From the NCBI GenBank assembly GCA_014584575.1, contig JACTMP010000035.1:62544-126543 (forward strand): a stretch of DNA of 64,000 bases. Direction: 5' to 3'. Below are positions 26,896 through 35,466 of this stretch, piece after piece; the stretch's first letter is position 1; each line of letters begins with the position of its first letter. The translations under genes were made by a program, and so were the position numbers. The notes beneath the pieces were generated by a model. The model was given only the letters and a program-made list of their open reading frames with translations, had not been told where the DNA came from and searched no databases. The stretch comes from Chloroflexota bacterium. Lineage in GTDB: Bacteria; Chloroflexota; Anaerolineae; Promineifilales; Promineifilaceae.

Positions 26896-27168
26896 TCACC
26901 ACCGGATATCAAACCGGCTAAATTCGCCGGTAGCGTCTGACCACCCCATCTCCACATCTGTGACATGGGCCATGGCCGGGCCGCGCTGCAAAAAAGCAAC
27001 CAATTGCTGCAAAACAAATTCTTCACCCTCGGCTACCACCTGCACCGCACCATCTGGCCGGTTAGCCACCCAGCCCACCAGCCCCAACCGCTGCGCTTCC
27101 AGCCGGGTGTAATGACGAAAGGAAACGCCTTGGACACGGCCGTACACTGTTGCTGTTAGTCGTTTCAT
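26896..27168 (-). CDS. acyP: Acylphosphatase
   Basis: A 90-residue protein with the family signature in full: GRVQGVSFRH near the N-terminus supplies the phosphate-binding loop and catalytic Arg, and GWVANRPDGAVQVVAEG supplies the catalytic Asn. It hydrolyses acyl phosphates such as acetyl phosphate or 1,3-bisphosphoglycerate; cytosolic. It is a stand-alone gene between the FecR-like protein and a propeller protein on the same strand, with a GAGGAT ribosome site. Confidence 0.96.
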   Translation of the reverse strand: MKRLTATVYGRVQGVSFRHYTRLEAQRLGLVGWVANRPDGAVQVVAEGEEFVLQQLVAFLQRGPAMAHVTDVEMGWSDATGEFSRFDIRW

Positions 27169-27187
27169 CCTGAAATCCTCGTCAGAA

Positions 27188-27232
27188 TGTGATTGAGTAA
27201 TTGAGTAATTGAATAAGTGCGTAATTATCTCA
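27188..27232. repeat. Octamer repeat ATTGAGTA
   Basis: ATTGAGTA, ATTGAGTA, ATTGAATA, AGTGCGTA and related units fill the space between the propeller-protein stop and the acylphosphatase start. The period is 8, not 7, so this is a variant of the intergenic arrays. Confidence 0.5.
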
Positions 27233-29848
27233 TTACTTTCCCACCGGATTCACCCAGGCCAACGAGGAACAGTTGCCGTTGTCATGCACAATGAGCGTCT
27301 GGTAATCATAGTCGGGGGCGACCAGGTTGATGACGCCGTTGTTCATAATTTGCGCCAGCCAACGGCCGTCCGCCGACCAGTCAAAGGTGAATGCCGGGAT
27401 TGAAGTATAAGCGCCCGCCAGATACGTTTCGGTGGTATTGGCGGCAATGTCGTGCAAAAAGTAAACCAATACATTTTGGGGGGCAAAGATGCTGTCTTCT
27501 GGCGCGCCCGTGGCAATCAGGTAACGGCCGTCCGGCGAAAACCCAACATAGTGCGGGCTGCTATGTGCAATACGCAGACGGTGCTCAATCACGTTTTCAC
27601 GCCAATTCACCAGAAAGAAAAAGTCCTCGGCGCGCGATGTCGCCATAACCACCAGCCAATCTGGCTGTGTGGGATGGGGTAACACATAGCGGATGGCCAG
27701 GCGAAACGGCCGTGATGCCTCTGGTATGGCCTGGAGCAAATCGTTGGTGTCCAGAAGCGGTTGCGGCGCAGGATGCGGCCCATCCTGCGGCCCATCCTGC
27801 GGCCCATCATCTGTGGTCGTCGCCAACACAATTTGCTGGAAGCTTTCCACGCCGGACAGATTGTTCATCTGGATATAACCATACGTTTGTTCGTCCGCCC
27901 AAAACGGCGCAGAACCACCGGAAGCAGGCAGCCCACCGTCAATTGCCGGGGCGCCTACCTGATTGGCGCGGCTGAGGGGGACATTTTCCGCTTGAAAATC
28001 ATTATTAAATAGCACCAGACGGCCGTCAGCCCCCACCAGCAGCCCATTACCCAAAAAACCTGTCGCTTCCAGGATCGTTTGTGACCCGTCCGGCGACCAG
28101 ACCGGGTTGCCACTCAGGGAGATACTGGCGCAGCCGGCCGCATCACAGGCATTCATATCTACCAGCATGGGGTGCGGGTCCATGCCATTGATCGGGATGG
28201 CATACACCAATAAATAGCGGCCCGCCGGATCCATCTGCCCCCAGGAAAGTGACACCGGATAATCTTCACTGACGGCCGGCAACCCAACACCATCGCGCCA
28301 TAACAGCGGCTTGAACAATTCATCTTCCAGTGGGATGGTCTGCAAAAGTACCGCGTCGTCGTTAAGCAACGGGCTGGCAAACAACAGCCCGGCCAATTCA
28401 TATTCTGTCTGCCATGTTTGCTCTGCCAGTTGATAACGGTAGAGATGAGAGATGGTGGTGTTGGTGGATTCGGTGACACAGGTCAGCAATAAATCCTGGT
28501 GCGGCAAGGGAATGGGCAGCGGCCCCTGGCTGGCTACCAGTTGTGTATGGGCAAACAGCCACCAGTCGCGCAGCAATCGCTCTAGCACCATCCCCCCTTC
28601 TTCTGGTTGCGCGCCAGACATGCCAGCCAGCCATTGTGTCATGGTCTGCGGCTTGTTCAGGCCGGCTAACACAACCACGGGCGAAGGCGCACCTGGCTGG
28701 CGCATGAAATAATCTACAAACGCATATAATTGCCAACCATCCGGTGCAAACAACGGTTGGAAGGTGGATTCGCGCCAGAAGCGAAAAAGGGTGTTCTCGT
28801 TAGCGCCACTGTTGATGATTTGAGCATGGGTGGCGGCGGTGACGGGCCACGGCCGTAGCCCCATCTGGCTTAACTGGTATTCTAAAAATGCCTGATAAAC
28901 TGGCGCATGAGCGCAACATTCCCATTCGGCCAGGTAGGTGATCATGGCGGCGGCGATGATCGTGCTGTAGCCCCTGACCAATGCCTGGTAGCCAGCCTCA
29001 TCAATGGGCAGCCCCACCAGCGTTGGTGTGGGCAAATTGAGACGTAAATTGCCACCATACAGGTTGGCGGGGTCGGTCAGAGCGAGCATGGTAGCCGGGT
29101 CGGTATCCAGCCGCAGAGTCAGGCGCAAACGGGTCGGGCAGGTCAAGGGGGCAATCTGGCGGCAGACGTCGTCGAGCACGGCCGTTAAATCTTCGGCTAA
29201 CTGCAAAGCTACTTCTGCGTCCCGTGTGGGGTAACTCAGCGCCAGGCGACTCGTTTCTGCGGTTTGCCAGCCACCCCAGAAGTCAGCATCCGGCGGGGCC
29301 AGCAACCAACGAGTCCGCCCCCGCCGGTACACGGCCGTATGTTCCAACATGACCGAACCCTGCCCCATATCATGTTCCTGTAGGAAGTGCAATTCTGCCG
29401 CATTCATATCTGGGGCAACCACAGTATCTACATAGTGGTCGTCAGCCAGCGACAGGTCATCGTAGGCCCTAGCGCCATCGGCCAGAGGCAAATTCAAAAA
29501 AGCCCGGTCATAAAACAGCCCCCTATCCAACAACTGCTCGTAGGTGCTGGTCCAGCCCGGCTCCCGTGCTGACAACAAAGGCGCTAACAACTCCAAATCC
29601 TGGCGCGCCGCTGCCCGGTTTATCAGATTATGTGAGGACAAGACATCAGCCTCAATGGTCGCCGTCAACATTTCCAGGCGGCGGTTAAATTGCCAGTAAA
29701 TAGTAAAGGCAGCGGCCAACAGCAGCAGGCCAATAACCACAAACACCCGCCACGGCCGTTTGCGAGTATGCGCCGGGGATTGTCGCTCCGCTTCAATGGT
29801 ATCCCATCCGCTGTCATCTTCTGTTTGCCAATCAAAGTTGTCGCTCAT
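27233..29848 (-). CDS. Single-pass membrane protein with C-terminal PD40-type propeller
   Basis: An 871-residue protein. A cytoplasmic ~40-residue N-terminus is followed by one membrane helix (VFVVIGLLLLAAAFTIYWQF). A helical extracellular middle part of ~400 residues is not recognised; it is vaguely like gluzincin-associated 'peptidase MA' regions but has no HExxH. The C-terminal half carries propeller blades (WSPDGSQTIL, FSPDGRYLIATG, WSADGRWLAQI). A DGPQ tandem repeat interrupts it near residue 690 (12-bp DNA repeats at 27774-27808). The start chosen is the ATG at 29848; the ribosome site is weak and a TTG at 29887 is the alternative. Function unknown. Confidence 0.78.
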   Translation of the reverse strand: MSDNFDWQTEDDSGWDTIEAERQSPAHTRKRPWRVFVVIGLLLLAAAFTIYWQFNRRLEMLTATIEADVLSSHNLINRAAARQDLELLAPLLSAREPGWTSTYEQLLDRGLFYDRAFLNLPLADGARAYDDLSLADDHYVDTVVAPDMNAAELHFLQEHDMGQGSVMLEHTAVYRRGRTRWLLAPPDADFWGGWQTAETSRLALSYPTRDAEVALQLAEDLTAVLDDVCRQIAPLTCPTRLRLTLRLDTDPATMLALTDPANLYGGNLRLNLPTPTLVGLPIDEAGYQALVRGYSTIIAAAMITYLAEWECCAHAPVYQAFLEYQLSQMGLRPWPVTAATHAQIINSGANENTLFRFWRESTFQPLFAPDGWQLYAFVDYFMRQPGAPSPVVVLAGLNKPQTMTQWLAGMSGAQPEEGGMVLERLLRDWWLFAHTQLVASQGPLPIPLPHQDLLLTCVTESTNTTISHLYRYQLAEQTWQTEYELAGLLFASPLLNDDAVLLQTIPLEDELFKPLLWRDGVGLPAVSEDYPVSLSWGQMDPAGRYLLVYAIPINGMDPHPMLVDMNACDAAGCASISLSGNPVWSPDGSQTILEATGFLGNGLLVGADGRLVLFNNDFQAENVPLSRANQVGAPAIDGGLPASGGSAPFWADEQTYGYIQMNNLSGVESFQQIVLATTTDDGPQDGPQDGPHPAPQPLLDTNDLLQAIPEASRPFRLAIRYVLPHPTQPDWLVVMATSRAEDFFFLVNWRENVIEHRLRIAHSSPHYVGFSPDGRYLIATGAPEDSIFAPQNVLVYFLHDIAANTTETYLAGAYTSIPAFTFDWSADGRWLAQIMNNGVINLVAPDYDYQTLIVHDNGNCSSLAWVNPVGK

Positions 29849-29941
29849 GCGCCCATGATGACACAAAATGGCGCATGGTACAACCAATACTCATGTGTTC
29901 TTTTGACGCCCTGAAGGCTTTTCTCACCTCCTCAGGCAGGG

Positions 29942-29947
29942 TATAAT
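29942..29947 (+). promoter_or_regulatory. Candidate -10 box for the metal ATPase gene
   Basis: TATAAT lies 150 bp upstream of the P-type ATPase start, in front of the long heptamer array. No clear -35 hexamer is at 17 bp. If used, the array would be in the 5' leader of the message. Confidence 0.4.
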
Positions 29948-29976
29948 GGAAGGATGACGACATCAAGGTATAAGAT

Positions 29977-30081
29977 GGTGGCAGGTGGCAGGTTGCAGAT
30001 GGCATGTGGCATGTAATTGATTACCTGCAACCTGCAACCTGTTACTTGCAACCTGCTATTTGCCACATGCCACATGCCACC
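29977..30081. repeat. Fifteen-unit heptamer array with dyad symmetry
   Basis: Exactly fifteen 7-bp units (105 bp). The left half has GGTGGCA, GGTGGCA, GGTTGCA, GATGGCA, TGTGGCA; the right half TGCAACC, TGCAACC, TGTTACT, TGCAACC, TGCTATT, TGCCACA, TGCCACA, TGCCACC. The outermost units are exact reverse complements, so the array folds into one long hairpin just upstream of the ribosome site of the ATPase gene. It is the clearest example of the class. Confidence 0.92.
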
Positions 30082-30096
30082 GAAGAAGAGTGATAG

Positions 30097-32271
30097 ATGG
30101 CTCATACACAAACGTACACTTTCGAGATTGAAGGGATGGACTGCGCCGGTTGCGCCCGAACGCTGGAAAAAGGGGTGGGGCAACTGGCGGGTGTCACCCA
30201 CTGTGAAATCAATTTTGCCACCGAGAAGATGACGCTGGTGGGTGATGTCAGCCGGGAGGCGGTGGTCGCCCAGGTGCAGCAGTTAGGTTATGACGTGAAA
30301 CCGGCTGGGCAAGATTCTACCTTGCCCGCCGCGCCACCCAACTTCCTGCAATTCATGTGGCAGCGAGCGGACACCCGGCTGGCCTTATTGGGGGCGCTGC
30401 TCATCTTGCCTGGTTTGCTGCTGGTGGAATTTGGTAGGCAGGAATTGGCCTGGGTCAATGCCCTCTCGGTGGCAGCCATGTGTGCCGCCGGTTGGCCCAT
30501 TGCCCGCAGTGCGTGGACGGCCGTGCGCCTGAACCATGAGATCAACATCAATGTGCTGATGACGACGGCGGCCGTGGGCGCTGTTTTTATTGGCGCATAC
30601 ACCGAAGCGGGCATGGTGATGGTGCTGTTTGCCATTGGCGAGGCGTTGGAAGGGTACACGGCCGGCCGCGCCCGCCACGCCATTCGTAGCCTGATGGCGG
30701 TAGCACCACAAGAGGCAACGTTGCTCAAAGACGGCCGTCCCCAACACATCCCCATCGGCGAATTACAGATTGGCGATGTGATTTTAGTAAAACCGGGGGA
30801 GCGGGTGGCGATGGACGGCCGTGTCCTCTCTGGCGTTTCTATCCTCAATCAGGCGCCCATTACCGGCGAGAGTGTGCCCGTTGACCGGCAGCCGGGCGAC
30901 GCCGTGTTTGCAGGCAGCATCAATGGGCACGGGGCATTAGAGATTGAAGTGACCCATCTGGCGGCCGATAACACCATCAGCCGCATCATCCAGATGGTGC
31001 AAGAGGCGCAGGAGAAAAAAGCGCCCGCCGAGCGCTTTGTAGACCAGTTTGCCCGGTATTACACCCCGGCGGTGATGGTATTGGCACTGCTGGTAGCCAC
31101 GATTCCGCCGCTTCTTTTTGACCAACCATTTTTGAACGAGGGTGATACGTTTGGCTGGCTATACCGAGGGCTGGCGCTGCTGGTGGTGGCTTGCCCGTGT
31201 GCGCTGGTCATCAGTACGCCGGTAGCCATCGTCAGCGCCATCAGCAATGGGGCGCGGCATGGGGTGTTGTTTAAGGGCGGCGCGTTTGTAGAGGCGTTCA
31301 GCCGGGTGCAGGCGATTGCTTTTGACAAGACGGGCACGTTGACCGAAGGGAAACCGGCGGTGGTGGCGCTGCGCACGGCCGTGTGTGATGATGGTTCCTG
31401 CGCCGATTGTAACGACTTGCTGGCATTGGCCGGGGCAGTGGAGCAGCAAAGCGAACATCCGCTGGCGCAGGCGATTGTGCAGGAAACGGCTGTGCGTGGC
31501 CTGGAGCAACAGTTTACACTGGCAACCGGGGTGATGGCGTTGACAGGGCAGGGGGTAACGGGGCAGGTAGACGGCCGTACCGTCACCATTGGCAGCCACC
31601 CCTATTTTGAGGCCAACGTACCCCATACCGAGGCTGCCTGCGCCCAGGCGCGGGCCGATGCAGCCCAGGGCTTTACACCACTGTTGGTGAGTGTAGACGG
31701 CCGTTACCAGGGCACAATCAGTGTGACGGATACGGTGCGCCCGAACAGTCCGGCGGTCATTCGCCAGTTGCAGGCAGCGGGCATCCAGCACACCATTATG
31801 CTGACAGGCGATCAGGCGGCGGTGGCGCAGGCCATTGCCCAAACGGTGGGGGTGACGGATGTGCGGGCAGAGTTGCTGCCGGGGGATAAGGTCACGGCCG
31901 TGCGTGAATTGCAGCAGAAATTTGGCAAGGTGGCCATGGTCGGCGATGGGATTAACGATGCACCTGCATTAGCCACCGCCGATGTGGGCATTGCTGTTGG
32001 CGGGGCGGGAGCGACGGCGCAGGCCATGGAAACGGCGGACATCACCCTGATGAGCGATGGTCTGAAAATGCTGCCTTTTGCCTACATGTTGAGCCGGGCG
32101 GCCATGAACACGATCCGTTTGAATGTGGCCTTTGCCATTGGCGTCAAACTTTTTTTCGTGTTGCTGGTGCTGGCCGGCCAGAGCACCATGTGGATGGCGG
32201 TAGCGGCAGATATGGGCGCTTCACTGTTGGTGACGTTGAACGGGATGCGGCTGCTGCGGGCCCGGCCGTAG
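30097..32271 (+). CDS. Heavy-metal P1B-type ATPase (Zn/Cd/Pb-like)
   Basis: A 724-residue metal-exporting ATPase in the membrane. It has an N-terminal HMA domain with GMDCAGC (Cys16, Cys19), membrane helices before and after, the CPC ion-binding motif in ACPCALVIS (near residue 365), phosphorylation site DKTGTLTEG (Asp near 409), TGD in LTGDQAA, and MVGDGINDAPALATADVG. An extra DDGSCADC loop after the phosphorylation site may bind metal. The pattern fits the ZntA/CadA subgroup better than CopA, whose CPC helix and last helix differ, but the ion is inferred. The heptamer array precedes it. No metalloregulator gene is adjacent. Confidence 0.93.
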   Translation: MAHTQTYTFEIEGMDCAGCARTLEKGVGQLAGVTHCEINFATEKMTLVGDVSREAVVAQVQQLGYDVKPAGQDSTLPAAPPNFLQFMWQRADTRLALLGALLILPGLLLVEFGRQELAWVNALSVAAMCAAGWPIARSAWTAVRLNHEININVLMTTAAVGAVFIGAYTEAGMVMVLFAIGEALEGYTAGRARHAIRSLMAVAPQEATLLKDGRPQHIPIGELQIGDVILVKPGERVAMDGRVLSGVSILNQAPITGESVPVDRQPGDAVFAGSINGHGALEIEVTHLAADNTISRIIQMVQEAQEKKAPAERFVDQFARYYTPAVMVLALLVATIPPLLFDQPFLNEGDTFGWLYRGLALLVVACPCALVISTPVAIVSAISNGARHGVLFKGGAFVEAFSRVQAIAFDKTGTLTEGKPAVVALRTAVCDDGSCADCNDLLALAGAVEQQSEHPLAQAIVQETAVRGLEQQFTLATGVMALTGQGVTGQVDGRTVTIGSHPYFEANVPHTEAACAQARADAAQGFTPLLVSVDGRYQGTISVTDTVRPNSPAVIRQLQAAGIQHTIMLTGDQAAVAQAIAQTVGVTDVRAELLPGDKVTAVRELQQKFGKVAMVGDGINDAPALATADVGIAVGGAGATAQAMETADITLMSDGLKMLPFAYMLSRAAMNTIRLNVAFAIGVKLFFVLLVLAGQSTMWMAVAADMGASLLVTLNGMRLLRARP

Positions 32272-32273
32272 TC

Positions 32274-32316
32274 CTTCGTGATGGGATGAACAGGTGAGGG
32301 GGTGAAGGGATGTACG
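32274..32316. repeat. GGTGAGGGGGTGAAGGGATG repeat
   Basis: A short run of GATGGGA, TGAACAG, GTGAGGG, GGTGAAG-type units after the ATPase stop. A similar motif, GTGAGCAGGTGAGGGGG, follows the next gene (33228-33255), so the methyltransferase gene is bracketed by related repeats. Confidence 0.5.
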
Positions 32317-32332
32317 GCCGGTGCCTGTCAGA

Positions 32333-32341
32333 TGTTATAAT
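32333..32341 (+). promoter_or_regulatory. Extended -10 promoter TGTTATAAT
   Basis: TG-T-TATAAT ends 11 bases before the methyltransferase ATG, so the transcript would have only a few leader bases. The same nonamer precedes the genes starting at 41357 and 50224. Confidence 0.65.
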
Positions 32342-32352
32342 CGGCGGCGAGT

Positions 32353-33231
32353 ATGTCACAGATAACGAATCCCCTCAGTCAGGCTTTATGGCGCATTTAT
32401 AACCGGGCAGCACGGCCGTACCCCTGGCAACTGCACGACGGCAACCTGCCCTGGGACGACCCCGCCTTCTCGGCCCGAATGCTGCGCGAACACCTGGACG
32501 AATCTCACGGGGCCGCTTCCCGGCAAACGGCCGAACGCGCCAAACAGATTGAATGGCTATGGGTTACTTTGGGGCTGCAAGCGGGCAGCCGCCTGCTGGA
32601 CATCACCTGTGGCCCCGGCCTGTATGCGCTGGAATTTGCCCGGCGCGGCTGCCATATCACCGGCATTGACTTTGGCCCGGCCGCTATTGCCTATGCGCAA
32701 GAGTTGGCGGCGGCGCAAGGGGTGGCCGACCGCTGCACCTTTATTCAGCAAGATGTACGCCAGATGGCGCAGGACGGCGCCGGTTTCGACGCCGCCCTGC
32801 TCCTCTACGGCCAACTGGCGGTGATGCCAAAATCGGATGCGCAGGATGTATTGGCGCGGGCGGCGCGGGCGCTGCGGCCAGGCGGCCGCATCTGCCTGGA
32901 ACTGCTCAACCCGGAGAGGGTGGACAAAAAGGAAAGCAACTGGTGGTTTACCGATGATACCGGGCTGTGGGGGGATGCCCCGTTTTTGCACCTGGGGGAG
33001 CGATTTTGGCTGGCTGACGAAGAGGTTTCGGTAGAGCGGTATCACATTTTGCACCTGGAGACAGGGAAGATGGATGTCATCGAGTTGTGTGATCAGGTGT
33101 ATCAGCCCGAGGAAATGATAGGGATGTTACAAGTAGCAGGTTTCACGGCCGTGACCACCCACCCCGCCTGGGACAACTTGCCCCTTTATGACGCTGCCGA
33201 ATGGATGGTGTATGTGGGGATGAGAGAGTGA
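32353..33231 (+). CDS. Class I SAM-dependent methyltransferase
   Basis: A 292-residue protein with motif I LLDITCGPGLYALEFARRG, motif II GIDFGPAAIAYA and FDAALLLYGQLAVM, then LRPGGRICLELLNPERV. The N-terminal segment (ALWRIYNRAARPYPW) and C-terminal DELCDQVYQ-like region probably set the substrate, which cannot be told. The start at 32353 lies close to a TATAAT box, implying a leaderless or near-leaderless message. The TGA stop is within a heptamer-type repeat. Monocistronic by layout. Confidence 0.85.
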   Translation: MSQITNPLSQALWRIYNRAARPYPWQLHDGNLPWDDPAFSARMLREHLDESHGAASRQTAERAKQIEWLWVTLGLQAGSRLLDITCGPGLYALEFARRGCHITGIDFGPAAIAYAQELAAAQGVADRCTFIQQDVRQMAQDGAGFDAALLLYGQLAVMPKSDAQDVLARAARALRPGGRICLELLNPERVDKKESNWWFTDDTGLWGDAPFLHLGERFWLADEEVSVERYHILHLETGKMDVIELCDQVYQPEEMIGMLQVAGFTAVTTHPAWDNLPLYDAAEWMVYVGMRE

Positions 33232-33255
33232 GCAGGTGAGGGGGTGAGCAGGTGA
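33228..33255. repeat. 14-bp tandem GTGAGCAGGTGAGG at gene junction
   Basis: Two 14-bp (2 x 7) units carry the methyltransferase TGA stop (33229-33231) at one end and reach the start codons of the sensor kinase at the other. It supplies the purine-rich sequence in front of that start. Confidence 0.7.
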
Positions 33256-34670
33256 TGATGCGGCAAAAAATATCCGGCTTTCGCCCTGTTACAGGGGTTT
33301 TTATCGCCATAGGGCTGGTCATTTTGGTCACAATCCCCTTGTGGACTATCCGTGACCGGCTGACGCTGGCGAACTTTGCGCTCATCTACCTGCTGCTTAC
33401 CTTTATTGTTGCTGTCTGGTTAGGCACCCTTCCCTCTCTAGTCGCGGCTTTTTTTAGCTTCTTTTGCTTCAACTTTTTCCTGATACGGCCGTACTACACC
33501 CTGGCTGTGCAGGACCCCCGCGAACTACTTGATTTATTCATTTATCTGGTTGTGGCCATCATCGCCGGGCAGTTAACCGCTTACGCCCGCCGTCAGGCCG
33601 AAGACGCCCGCCGCCGGGCTACTGAACAAAATATCCTCTACGAACTGAGCAGCGCTTTTAACCAATTGCATGACCGTGAGGGGATTTACCAGGAATTGCG
33701 CCAGGCCATAACCACCAATCTGCCTGTCGTGGACTGTGCCATCTTGCCCGTGTCGCAAACATTCCCCCCGGATACTGCGCAAACAACCATGTATCTTCTT
33801 ATCAGCCTGCGCGAACAGGTATACGGTTCGCTGCGGGTGACGTTCACCGTGTTACCCACAGAATCGCAGCGGCGTTTTCTGATGGCCTGTGCTGTGCAGG
33901 CGGCGATGGCTCTGCACCGCATAGAACTGGCTGAAAATGTGCAACGCACCCAGGCCATTGAAGAGGCTGACCGGTTAAAAACCACGCTCTTGCAAGCCGT
34001 TTCCCATGACCTGCGCACGCCGATCACCATCATCAAAACGGCCGCCAGCAACCTGCAAACCTTACGCAGCCAGCTTTCACTAGCCGAGAAGGAGGAGATG
34101 ACGCAGGTGATTATGCAAGAAGCGGATCATCTGGACAGGCTGGTGGGCAATTTGTTGGACATGTCCCGTTTGCAGGCGGGGGCGTTGGTGCTGCATGAGG
34201 ATTGGACGGCCGTGTCCGAAATTGCCGGTGATGTGGCCGCCCTGGCCTACCAGCGCCATCAGGCCACGCGCATTCATCTGGATTTTCCCGACGACCTGCC
34301 GTTGGTACGCTGTGATTATGGACTGATGCTCCAGGCGTTGGGCAATATCACCAACAATGTACTGCGCTACGAACCAGACGACCGCCAGGTAGAGATTCGG
34401 GGCAGTTTTGATGAGCAGGAAGTGTGGCTTACTGTCATCAATCATGGCCCCACCATCCCCCCGGAAGAGAAGGCGCAGATTATGGAACCGTTTTATCATG
34501 GGGCGGATGGGCATGTGGGATTGGGGCTGGCGATCAGCAAGGGGATTGTGGAAGCACATCACGGCCGTATCTGGGTAGAAGACACACCCGACGGCGGGGC
34601 CACCTTTGTCATTGCCCTGCCCCGGCCAAAAATAACAGGTGAAAGCCATGTTGATCTTGATCGTGGATGA
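33255..34670 (+). CDS. KdpD-like sensor histidine kinase lacking the N-terminal KdpD/USP domains
   Basis: A ~471-residue membrane kinase. Four hydrophobic segments near residues 12-110 (FIAIGLVILVTIP, FALIYLLLTFIVAVWLG, LVAAFFSFFCFNFFLI, LFIYLVVAIIAGQL) followed by RPYYTLAVQDP-like sequence match the DUF4118 four-helix region of KdpD. A GAF-like stretch, HisKA (AVSHDLRTPITII, His near 250), N box (GNITNNVLRYEPD) and GLGLAISKGIVEAHHG follow. E. coli KdpD has a large cytoplasmic KdpD plus USP-like part before the helices; it is missing here, and a separate USP-like protein is encoded two genes on. Start uncertain among GTG 33252, ATG 33255 and ATG 33258. Overlaps the regulator gene. Confidence 0.88.
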   Translation: MMRQKISGFRPVTGVFIAIGLVILVTIPLWTIRDRLTLANFALIYLLLTFIVAVWLGTLPSLVAAFFSFFCFNFFLIRPYYTLAVQDPRELLDLFIYLVVAIIAGQLTAYARRQAEDARRRATEQNILYELSSAFNQLHDREGIYQELRQAITTNLPVVDCAILPVSQTFPPDTAQTTMYLLISLREQVYGSLRVTFTVLPTESQRRFLMACAVQAAMALHRIELAENVQRTQAIEEADRLKTTLLQAVSHDLRTPITIIKTAASNLQTLRSQLSLAEKEEMTQVIMQEADHLDRLVGNLLDMSRLQAGALVLHEDWTAVSEIAGDVAALAYQRHQATRIHLDFPDDLPLVRCDYGLMLQALGNITNNVLRYEPDDRQVEIRGSFDEQEVWLTVINHGPTIPPEEKAQIMEPFYHGADGHVGLGLAISKGIVEAHHGRIWVEDTPDGGATFVIALPRPKITGESHVDLDRG

Positions 34671-35340
34671 CGAACAGCAAATTCGCAAACTGCTGCAAAC
34701 GGGGCTAACCGGGTACGGCTATCAGGTGATCACGGCGGCGAACGGGACAGAGGCGCTCACGGCCGTTGCCCAACGCCAACCCAATCTCGTCATCCTGGAC
34801 ATTAACCTGGGCAGCCAGCCCGATGGCCTGGAAGTGTGCCGCCGCCTGCGTGAATGGAGCCAGACACCCATCATCATGCTCTCTGTGCGCGGCGACGAAC
34901 ACACCAAAGTGCAGGCGCTAGACGCCGGCGCTGACGATTACCTGACCAAACCTTTCAGCATGGAAGAACTACGCGCCCGTGTGCAGGCCATCTTGCGCCG
35001 GGTGGCCCTGGAGCCAACCTCTTCACCTGCCGCTACCATCACCGTTGGTGATCTGTTCATAGACCTGGCCAACCGCATCGTCAAAGTAGGCAGTGAAGAA
35101 GTCCATTTCACCCCCATCGAATATGACATCTTGCGCCTGCTGGCCACCCACCCCGGCAAGATCATGACCCATCGCGCCATTCTGGCGCAGGTTTGGGGCA
35201 GCGACTATGCCGATATGACCCACTACGTGCGCATTTACATCAACCAGATTCGCAAAAAACTACACGAAGACCCCGCCGCCAATATCCGCTACATTTTGAA
35301 CGAGCCGGGCATTGGCTACCGCTTTATAGACCTGAACTAA
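34648..35340 (+). CDS. KdpE-like response regulator
   Basis: A 231-residue OmpR/PhoB-family regulator. Receiver: VDDE near the N-terminus, LVILDINLG with the phosphorylated Asp near residue 51, IIMLSVRGDE and DDYLTKPF with Lys. Winged helix: EEVHFTPIEYDILRLLATHPGKIMTHRAILAQVWG and RKKLHEDPAANIRYILNEPGIGYRF, very KdpE-like. ATG 34648 has AGGTG upstream and lies inside the kinase gene (23-bp overlap), so the pair is translationally coupled. A pair of 11-bp-spaced TTTACAC repeats just downstream is a candidate binding site. Confidence 0.93.
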   Translation: MLILIVDDEQQIRKLLQTGLTGYGYQVITAANGTEALTAVAQRQPNLVILDINLGSQPDGLEVCRRLREWSQTPIIMLSVRGDEHTKVQALDAGADDYLTKPFSMEELRARVQAILRRVALEPTSSPAATITVGDLFIDLANRIVKVGSEEVHFTPIEYDILRLLATHPGKIMTHRAILAQVWGSDYADMTHYVRIYINQIRKKLHEDPAANIRYILNEPGIGYRFIDLN

Positions 35341-35345
35341 TCCCC

Positions 35346-35395
35346 TTTACACAATTTTTACACCGCCACCAATCCCCCTGACACGATCTTTACGC
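35346..35395. promoter_or_regulatory. Candidate response-regulator operator, TTTACAC direct repeats
   Basis: Direct repeats TTTACAC start at 35346 and 35357 (11 bp apart), and weaker copies CTGACAC and TTTACGC start at 35378 and 35389 (again 11 bp apart). The two pairs are 32 bp apart, about three helical turns. Tandem half-sites at 11-bp spacing are typical for OmpR/PhoB-family dimers, and the T-rich TTTTTACACC core resembles what I remember of the E. coli KdpE site. Position between the regulator and the USP/KimA genes fits autoregulated control of K+ uptake. Confidence 0.6.
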
Positions 35396-35421
35396 CCCAT
35401 CGCTTAAGCTAACTTCTGGTA

Positions 35422-35454
35422 AGACCCAAACGGTTTTGCAAACCCTTTGGGTCT
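35422..35454. repeat. Nested hairpin directly before a ribosome site
   Basis: Outer 9-bp stem AGACCCAAA / TTTGGGTCT encloses a second stem GGTTT-TGC-AAACC. It ends one base before the AGGAG of the USP-like gene. It could be a REP-type repeat, a leader hairpin affecting translation, or an mRNA-stability element. Confidence 0.65.
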
Positions 35455-35466
35455 CAGGAGTTGGTT

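Noticed and set aside
29977..30081. CRISPR-like repeat array
   Set aside because: Repeat units are 7 bp with no spacers and the halves are reverse complements; no cas genes are in the window.
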